Shown: positions 7,030 to 12,401 of the stretch, piece by piece
How positions within the stretch are numbered: the first letter of the stretch is position 1
Layout of the letters: each line of letters starts with the position of its first letter
Source of the DNA: Mycoplasmoidaceae bacterium
Lineage (GTDB): Bacteria; Bacillota_I; Bacilli_A; Mycoplasmatales; Mycoplasmoidaceae
Assembly (NCBI GenBank): GCA_024407855.1
Contig: JAKSVQ010000011.1
Span: 1-12,401, forward strand
Direction: 5' to 3'
Length of the DNA: 12,401 nucleotides
Notes under the pieces: generated by a model
The model's input: the letters and a program-made list of their open reading frames with translations, nothing else
What the model was told of the DNA's origin: nothing
Databases searched by the model: none
Translations under genes and position numbers: made by a program

Positions 7030-7881
7030 ATGATAGTTAAAGTACCTCAAGCAAAGACTAAACTACAAATATTGGCTACGCCAATAGGTAATTTAGAAGA
7101 AATAACATTAAGAGCAATTAATGCTCTTAAAGCTTGTGAATGTATTTTATGTGAAGATACAAGAGTAACCTCTAAACTTTTAGCAAAGCTAAACATTCAA
7201 GGAAAAGAATTAATTAGTTACCAAAAGTTTAATGAGAATGATAAGGTTGAATTAGCTCTAAATAAAATAAAGAGCAAGAAAACAATCTTATGTTCAGATG
7301 CAGGATACCCTTGTTTATCTGATCCAGGATATGCACTTGTGAACAAGTGCTATGAAAATAATATAGCAGTTGAAATATTAAACGGTCCTAGCTCAGTACT
7401 ACATTCTGTAGTAGTATCTGGTTTAAATCTAAACAATTTTTATTTCAATGGTTTCTTGCCAGCAAGCAAATCACAACGAATTGAAAAACTAAAAGAACTA
7501 AGTTCAATCAATGTTCCAATTGTTTTCTTTGAATCAGTTCATCGTATAAAACAATCATTAAAAGATATTGATGATATCTTTAATCATCCATACTTTGTTG
7601 TTTGCCGTGAATTAACAAAGTTAAATGAAACAATTTACCGTGGAACATACAACGATATCATTAATGATATTGTTGATAAAGGTGAGTTTGTTGTTATTGT
7701 GCAAAAACAAAAAATAGGAAAACCAAGTTTCTTTTCTAAACAAGATATTACTGATCAAGTCAATATATTAATAAAAGATGGACTTAGTTTAAAACAAGCA
7801 GCTAAGCAAGTTGCAAGAACGAATGATTTACAAGCATCATTAGTTTACAACACTGTAGTTGAAAGCAAGAAGGTTAAGTAA
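7030..7881 (+). CDS. rsmI: 16S rRNA (cytidine-2'-O-)-methyltransferase RsmI
   Basis: Uses S-adenosylmethionine to methylate the ribose 2'-OH of C1402 (E. coli numbering) in the decoding centre of the 30S subunit. It is 283 residues, as usual. Recognisable family segments are ILATPIGNLEEITLRA near residue 14, CEDTRVTSKLL near 41, SDAGYPCLSDPGY near 88, the NGPSSVLHSVVVSGL stretch, FNGFLPAS, and FFESVHR in the second half. The C-terminal tail contains a Lys-rich helical region. The gene opens a five-gene housekeeping operon and overlaps ybeY by one base. No Shine-Dalgarno precedes the ATG, and the space to the divergent promoter is so short that the mRNA is leaderless or nearly so. No Trp is present. 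Confidence 0.95.
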   Translation: MIVKVPQAKTKLQILATPIGNLEEITLRAINALKACECILCEDTRVTSKLLAKLNIQGKELISYQKFNENDKVELALNKIKSKKTILCSDAGYPCLSDPGYALVNKCYENNIAVEILNGPSSVLHSVVVSGLNLNNFYFNGFLPASKSQRIEKLKELSSINVPIVFFESVHRIKQSLKDIDDIFNHPYFVVCRELTKLNETIYRGTYNDIINDIVDKGEFVVIVQKQKIGKPSFFSKQDITDQVNILIKDGLSLKQAAKQVARTNDLQASLVYNTVVESKKVK

Positions 7882-8333
7882 TGATAAGATATAGACTATA
7901 TGGTAAATTGCCTGTAGAAGGCGTAAAAAAAGCTTTTGACGCAATCTGTGAGTCAGCATTCAATCAACTTCAACTATGTGAGAATGTGGTGTTTGATGTG
8001 AATATTGTTAACGCATCACGCATAAAAGAAATAAATAAAAAATATCGCAAGATAGATAAGGTAACTGATGTGATTAGCTTTGCTAATCGTGATAATAGTT
8101 CAGTTATTGTTCCATTGCTTGGTGAAATCTTTATTTGTTTGGATCAAGCAAAGAAACAAGCCAATGAATACAAACACAGTCTACAACGTGAATTAATATT
8201 TTTATTTACGCACGGGTTATTACATTTATTGGGCTATGACCACATAAAACCTAAGGATGAAAAGATAATGTTGTCTTTGACTGATAAGATAATTAACAAA
8301 GCACAAATAAATACTAAATATATAATTAAGTAA
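7881..8333 (+). CDS. ybeY: Endoribonuclease YbeY (rRNA maturation factor)
   Basis: Metal-dependent single-strand endoribonuclease needed for 16S rRNA 3'-end maturation and ribosome quality control. It is 150 residues, typical for the family. The zinc-binding signature HGLLHLLGYDH holds the three His ligands and is intact. Upstream are NKKYRKIDKVTDVISFA, equivalent to the family's N..yR..d..TDVLSFp, and LGEIFIC, equivalent to LGDI.I. The start codon overlaps the rsmI stop, and a strong Shine-Dalgarno (AAGAAGG, 7867-7873) lies in the end of rsmI. Its neighbours RsmI and Era also act on the 30S subunit, so this operon segment is a small-subunit maturation cluster. Confidence 0.96.
   Translation: MIRYRLYGKLPVEGVKKAFDAICESAFNQLQLCENVVFDVNIVNASRIKEINKKYRKIDKVTDVISFANRDNSSVIVPLLGEIFICLDQAKKQANEYKHSLQRELIFLFTHGLLHLLGYDHIKPKDEKIMLSLTDKIINKAQINTKYIIK
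8321..8326 (+). promoter_or_regulatory. Possible internal -10 box ahead of dgkA
   Basis: TATAAT inside the end of ybeY lies 9 bases before the dgkA ATG, the same geometry as at glyS (TATAATTAA then ATG). In such A+T-rich DNA it could be chance. Confidence 0.25.
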
Positions 8334-8335
8334 GT

Positions 8336-8746
8336 ATGGAAAACAACAGTCCTAAAAAAAGAAAAACAAAAGGAGCTTTCTTTAGAAAGTTCTTATATGC
8401 CTTTCGAGGTATCGGATCTAGTTTAAGAGAAGAATCCTCACTAGTAGTACATTTTATATGTACTGCTGTTGTTTTCGTTCTTGGTGGTATCTTACATGAA
8501 GGTATGCACTATTATGATTGAATCATATTAGTAGTATGTATGCTTGTATTAATTAGTGGTGAACTAATTAATACTGCAATAGAAAACTTAACGGACATGG
8601 TGTCGTTTAAGTTTAGTTACAATGCGAAAAAGATTAAGGATGTGGCTGCAGCTGCTATGCTTATTCTTTCAATCATGTCTATTATTTGCAGTTTAATGGT
8701 TTTAATTAGAGCACTACTTGTAGTGTTAGGGGTTGCAACTCTATAA
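8336..8746 (+). CDS. dgkA: Small membrane lipid kinase, diacylglycerol/undecaprenol kinase family
   Basis: ATP-dependent kinase embedded in the membrane that phosphorylates a lipid alcohol. The 136-residue frame is continuous when TGA 8519-8521 is Trp. The family signature ELINTAIENLTDM is present at about residues 70-82, followed by the conserved AKKIKDVAAAAMLI. Three membrane helices are predicted at about 38-54, 60-78 and 94-130 (the last stretch is long and may form one helix plus an extension). The N-terminus is Lys/Arg-rich (SPKKRKTKGAFFRKF). In Gram-positive relatives the enzyme mostly acts on undecaprenol for the cell wall. A Mollicute has no wall, so diacylglycerol is the more likely substrate, an inference. 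The gene is 2 bases after ybeY and overlaps era by one base. Confidence 0.9.
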
Positions 8747-9624
8747 TGAAGAAACAATGTACGGTAGCAATTGTTGGATTGCCTAATGCTGGGAAGTCTA
8801 CTTTTTTAAATAAAGCAATGAAACAAAAAGTGGCAATTGTTTCATACAAGCCACAAACTACGAGAAACCAAATCAAAACAGTTTACGAAGATGATAGAAT
8901 CCGCATCTGTTTTACAGATACCCCTGGATTTCATCAACCAAAAAATAAACTTGATAGTTTCCTAAATTCACAAGTAAAGCAAAGCTTTAAACAAGCAGAT
9001 TTAGTTCTTTTATTGATAGATGCTACTAGAGATGATGTTGAAGCCAATAAGATTCTAATCGATGTTATTAAGAGTTATAAGGTTGGAAACCTTATTGTTG
9101 TGTTTACTCATAAAGATTTAGATCCAAAAATAAAACTAGAAGATAAACTAAACCTTTATGGTTTAAATGATGTTAAACATAAAATGCTAATTGACAACAA
9201 TTCATTACAAGATGTTAATAACGTTATCTCTTTCATTTACGATTTAGCCCCACAAGATGGTTTCTTTGAACCTAGTGAAATGACAGATGATTTCTTAATA
9301 CAAGAAATAATTAGAGAACAAGCTCTATATATTTTGAAGCAAGAAGTACCACATTCAATGGCAGTAGTAGTTGATAGTAAAAACTTTGATAAGGAACAAA
9401 ACCTATTCACTATCAATTGTTCGCTAATTGTTGAGAAAGAAAGTCAAAAACCAATTGTAATTGGCGCAGGCGGTAAAATGATTAAGCTTATTGGTTCAAA
9501 AGCAAGACAAGAACTTTTAAAGTTCTTTGATTGTCGAATCATGCTTAAATTATTTGTTAAAGTTAAAGAAGATTGAAGAAACGATGAACAATTCCTTCAA
9601 TCAGTTGGTTATTTTAAAAAATAA
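8746..9624 (+). CDS. era: GTPase Era (30S ribosome assembly)
   Basis: Binds GTP and the 3' end of 16S rRNA during small-subunit assembly. It is 292 residues long when TGA 9574-9576 is Trp, and stopping at that TGA would cut off the conserved end. G1 is GLPNAGKS (residues 11-18), G2 lies in QTTRNQIKTV, and G3 is DTPG (58-61). G4, normally NKxD, reads THKD (121-124), and G5, normally ISA, reads IDN (149-151), so the guanine-recognition loops are unusual. The linker IIREQ...EVPHS and the KH domain (VIGAGGKMIKLIGSKAR, then KLFVKVKEDWRN) are well conserved. The start overlaps dgkA by one base, and recO follows after 2 bases. The family assignment is certain; nucleotide specificity is less so. Confidence 0.95.
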
Positions 9625-9626
9625 AT

Positions 9627-10343
9627 ATGTCAGAAATTATTACTAAAGGATATTTAATTGCAAGGAATGACTATCAAATGTTTGACGAAGTCATTACTTT
9701 CATAAATGAATTTGGTAATAAATTTGTTTGTCTAGCTCAAGGAACAAAGAAAATAGAAAGTCATAATGCTAGACATATGCAACTTGGTAATTATTGTGAG
9801 TTTCAATTTTTCTTAGCAAGAAATGAAGATAAGATGTCTAGACTTATGAAGATTAATGCTTTAGAAAAAGTTGAATGACCTAACTTTAGACAAAGTCTAA
9901 TTACATTAAACTCATTAGCTGAACAACTAATTTATCCTAATAAAAAGAACTACATATTCTATGAATCAATGCGTAAGTATGCAATTGATAAAAAGTTTCC
10001 AGATGCTAAAGCAGAATTAATTGTTCTTCGGAATTATTGCAAATTAACCGGAATAGATTTACATGTTGATGACTGTGTCATATGTCACAATCATCATATT
10101 AAAACCATATCTTTTACAAAGCATGGATTATTGTGTGGTCAATGTTATGAAAAAGAACAGAGTCATCTATTTAGTTTAGAATTTTCTAAACTAGTCTACC
10201 ACTTATTTAAAGATCAGTATGATAAGATGGATAAATATGAAGATCACTATATTCCATTAATCACCCACCTTAAACAATACATTACTGATAATAATGGTAC
10301 ATACTTTGCAAGAAAGAAAAAAACAAGTCATAAACACTTATAA
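9627..10343 (+). CDS. recO: DNA repair protein RecO
   Basis: Works with RecR in loading RecA on SSB-coated DNA and anneals complementary strands. The continuous frame is 238 residues with TGA 9876-9878 as Trp. The N-terminal OB-fold region begins EIITKGYLIARNDYQMFDEVITFINEFG, and the central helical region follows. A four-Cys zinc finger uses Cys150, Cys153, Cys170 and Cys173 (CVIC...CGQC). Length and the order of parts match bacterial RecO. The C-terminus is Lys-rich. No Shine-Dalgarno is visible before ATG 9627; it lies 2 bases after the era stop, consistent with translational coupling. recO next to era is a conserved Firmicute arrangement and supports the call, since RecO sequence is weakly conserved. 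Confidence 0.92.
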
Positions 10344-10344
10344 T
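10339..10344 (+). promoter_or_regulatory. Possible -10 box of the large lipoprotein, overlapping the recO stop
   Basis: TATAAT lies 6 bases before ATG 10351, so transcription from it would start at or next to the start codon. The surrounding string TATAATTAAAATAT is also found just before glyS. Read-through from the operon is the alternative source of mRNA. Confidence 0.4.
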
Positions 10345-10350
10345 TAAAAT

Positions 10351-12195
10351 ATGAAAACTAAACACATATTATCTTTATTGGCAACAATGCCTATAGTAGC
10401 AGCTTCTATTCCATTAACATTAACAAGTTGTAATAAACAAAACAAAGACTATGTTGATGTTATTTGTGAAAATGAATCTATTGTTATGTCAGTAGTAACA
10501 GTAGCAAAAAATGAAGATGCTGATATCTATATCAAATCAAAACATAATGATGTTTTTATTAATGAATTAGAATCCGTTAAAGTTGGTGAAGTACCATTGA
10601 CAGAGGGACAATACACATTTGGCACCTGTGAAGATACAAGTGGTTGAACACATCTATTACATATTGAAGCTGAATATGTGACTAACTATGTTAGCTTTAA
10701 TTTAGAATTAAATGAAGAAAAAGTTATTGGTAAACCAACGGTTTCTGTCAAAATAATTAGTGGTGGAAATTTGCCAGCAACAAAATTAGAGGGTCGATTA
10801 CCAGATAAAATTTATCATGATACTGGTTTTGAAACAAACCTTATTGTTCACAATGAAGAAAATGAAGAGGGCGATCCACTTTATTGATGAACATCTAAAG
10901 ATGCCACTGTCACATATGGTGGAAATAAATTATCAGATGAATTTTGAGATTTTGATATCAACCCTGAAAATCCACTTAAAGCACATTTTAAACTATATCC
11001 ATTAGAAGACATTGATAGCAACCAAATATCTATTTCTTTAAATGTATATGACACTAAAGAGACATTTAGTGGCTATGTTTCTGATGGTGTTACAACTATA
11101 GATCTAGGTGAGTTTGCCACTGGTGATGCTGATATATCAATTCCATTAAATCGTTTTTTACCATTAGGTTCTACGAAGGTAGTAAAAGACGTAACCCTAT
11201 TTAGATATGTTGAAGGATGACAGGATGTAGAACCAGGACCTTACACTTATAATTTTGACCATGCCACAAATGTGGTAACTCTTAAAAATGATATTTTACA
11301 AGGTAATCAATTATATCTAGATGTCGTTTTGGAAGTTAATCATTCAACTACTTTTGAAAATGACACTTGAAGTGAAATAGGATATTGATCAAGAGCACCA
11401 ATAACAAGAGCTTACACAGTTTATAAACTAAACCCAGCCTTTTCTAAATTCATTGGACTAGAAAGAGAAGTTACATTTGATGGTGTTAAACAAAAAGTTA
11501 GAGTTATTGGTGAAAATAGAGATCCAATAACTGATAATCCTGATAAGAAAGCAACATGAACATTTGAATTTGTTAATTGTTTGGAAGATAGCAATGGTTT
11601 AGTAACAAAAAACATTGGTTCAAAAGAAGATGCTTTTGCTAAATTCTGACAATATATTAGTGGCGCCAACAGAGAAACAAACAGAATTCGTGATTATTTA
11701 AGTAGTGATGAATTTGTTAGCAAAATGGAACCTAGTGTTAACAAGATTGTTAAATCAGTAACAAAAATTGATAGAGTTGGTCATTATCAATGAGATCCAT
11801 ATGATCGACCTTATCATAAATTTAAACGTGGTAATGTTGATGATCGATATTTCATATTAACATGTACTGATATGGGCGGACATCGTCGAAACCAAGATAG
11901 TGATGATAAGGTTTTATCATCTAGATATGGTGCTGAAGGTGTTGATTTAGGAGATAATTGTGCAGCATATGAATATTATGTTTCATTAAGTGGAATTCCA
12001 TCTGATGGCAAAATAGAAGCAAGAATTAAGTACGATAGAGCTGGTAACAAACAAAATTGTTGAACATCTACTCCATCAATTGCTGAAAGTGAAGACCGTT
12101 ATGAAGATCGAGCAATGTATATTGATACTAACGGTGCTTTGAGCAATGCAAGACAAAACAATAGCTATTGCATCTGTCCAGTATTTTGTATCTAA
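10351..12195 (+). CDS. Large cysteine-rich surface lipoprotein (putative)
   Basis: One open frame of 614 residues from ATG 10351 to TAA 12193-12195 once 11 TGA codons are read as Trp; I read it through codon by codon. The N-terminus is a lipoprotein signal peptide: Lys-rich start, hydrophobic core, then the LTSC lipobox with Cys27. The mature protein is acidic, Asp/Asn/Thr-rich and probably mostly beta-strand in its first two thirds; residues about 410-520 are richer in charged and helical stretches. Besides Cys27 there are nine Cys (39, 93, 410, 505, 537, 570, 607, 609, 613), and the protein ends in YCICPVFCI. I recognise no domain. It follows recO by 7 bases and precedes a terminator. It is probably anchored on the outer surface; function unknown, with adhesin or antigen roles possible but not shown. 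Confidence 0.88.
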
Positions 12196-12219
12196 AAGAG
12201 GTTTATAACCTCTTTTTTA
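12194..12219 (+). terminator. Rho-independent terminator of the rsmI-to-lipoprotein unit
   Basis: A perfect 10-bp stem (12194-12203 with 12207-12216), 3-base TAT loop and a T-run through 12218. The stem begins inside the TAA stop codon of the lipoprotein gene. Confidence 0.9.
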
Positions 12220-12228
12220 TTTAATATG

Positions 12229-12254
12229 TATAATATATATACATTAAAGAAGGA
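12229..12254 (+). promoter_or_regulatory. Promoter (-10) and ribosome-binding site of secG
   Basis: TATAAT at 12229-12234 follows the terminator, and AAGGA at 12250-12254 lies 6 bases before ATG 12261. The -10 box is preceded by ATG, as at ffs. Confidence 0.75.
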
Positions 12255-12260
12255 TTAATA

Positions 12261-12401
12261 ATGACTCCCATTGCAATAGTAATGTTTGTGTTTGGTGGAA
12301 TAGCACTACTAGTAGGGCTATTATTATCTGGTAGTGGTACAGGGGCTGGACTTAATGCGCAAGCAGGTCAAGACCTTGAACTATTCAAGAAAACTAAAGA
12401 C
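12261..12401 (+). CDS. secG: Protein-export membrane protein SecG, 3' end missing
   Basis: Small subunit of the SecYEG translocation channel. The first 47 codons are in the window, and the gene runs off the right edge. The N-terminal helix spans about residues 3-22 (IAIVMFVFGGIALLVGLLLS). The loop that follows (SGSGTGAGL...GQDLELFKKTKD) is characteristic: SecG has a Gly/Ser-rich segment here and a conserved LF..k..D/E before the second helix. It has a clear promoter and a Shine-Dalgarno site and lies outside the upstream operon. The second membrane helix, which would confirm the call, is beyond the window. Confidence 0.85.
   Translation, partial: MTPIAIVMFVFGGIALLVGLLLSGSGTGAGLNAQAGQDLELFKKTKD

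Noticed and set aside
11421..11669. Minus-strand 82-codon frame inside the large lipoprotein
   Set aside because: It lies wholly inside a well-supported gene, has no ribosome-binding site and no recognisable product.
10351..12063. Apparent fragmentation of the large lipoprotein, and likewise glyS, dnaG, dgkA, era and recO, into short frames
   Set aside because: All breaks are TGA codons, and the frames stay in phase across them. Conserved family residues occur at or just after the TGA positions, so these are intact genes in code 4, not pseudogenes.
1..12401. A defence, toxin-antitoxin or other new multi-gene system
   Set aside because: Apart from two lipoproteins and one membrane protein, every gene belongs to a known housekeeping family, and there is no CRISPR array or cluster of unknown genes that could form such a system.

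Overview
The window is A+T-rich DNA from a wall-less Mollicute (Mycoplasma-type) bacterium. The decisive sign is that UGA is read as tryptophan. By hand count, 31 in-frame TGA codons lie in eight protein genes, several at positions where the family has a conserved Trp (the KEDWRN end of Era, NAWDYGP in glycyl-tRNA synthetase), against one TGG (3950-3952, dnaG). Other signs are two lipoproteins with Mycoplasma-style lipoboxes, tight TAATG gene overlaps, few Shine-Dalgarno sites and a very short SRP RNA. I cannot name the species.

Layout. (1) 1-1253: the C-terminal two thirds of ftsH, ending in a strong terminator. (2) 1349-1927: a stand-alone four-helix membrane protein of unknown function with its own promoter and terminator. 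(3) 2016-5317: glyS-dnaG, a two-gene operon overlapping by one base. (4) 5331-5412: the small signal recognition particle RNA (ffs), whose promoter abuts the dnaG stop codon. (5) 5555-6046: a 163-residue lipoprotein whose promoter contains a (TA)7 tract and whose leader carries a hairpin. (6) 6980-6076, minus strand: ybaB-recR, ending in a terminator shared with the converging lipoprotein gene. (7) 7030-12195, plus strand: rsmI-ybeY-dgkA-era-recO, nearly without gaps, followed after 7 bases by a 614-residue cysteine-rich lipoprotein and a terminator. (8) 12261-12401: the start of secG. No gene-free stretch exceeds 300 bases.

Functionally this is mostly core housekeeping: membrane protein quality control (FtsH), membrane insertion (SRP RNA, SecG), glycine charging, replication priming, recombination repair (RecO, RecR, YbaB), and ribosome maturation (RsmI, YbeY, Era). 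The gene set looks like two ancestral Firmicute neighbourhoods brought together: the scr-dnaX-ybaB-recR...rsmI region and the ybeY-dgkA-era-recO-glyS-dnaG region. The second has been split and its halves exchanged, and dnaX, tmk, holB and rpoD are absent. The accessory parts are the two lipoproteins at block boundaries and the orphan membrane protein.

I found no CRISPR array, insertion sequence, tRNA gene, phage gene or recognisable defence system. The points most worth a second look are the (TA)n promoter and leader hairpin of the small lipoprotein, the cysteine-rich large lipoprotein, the altered guanine-recognition motifs of Era, the leaderless gene starts, and the reorganised gene order.
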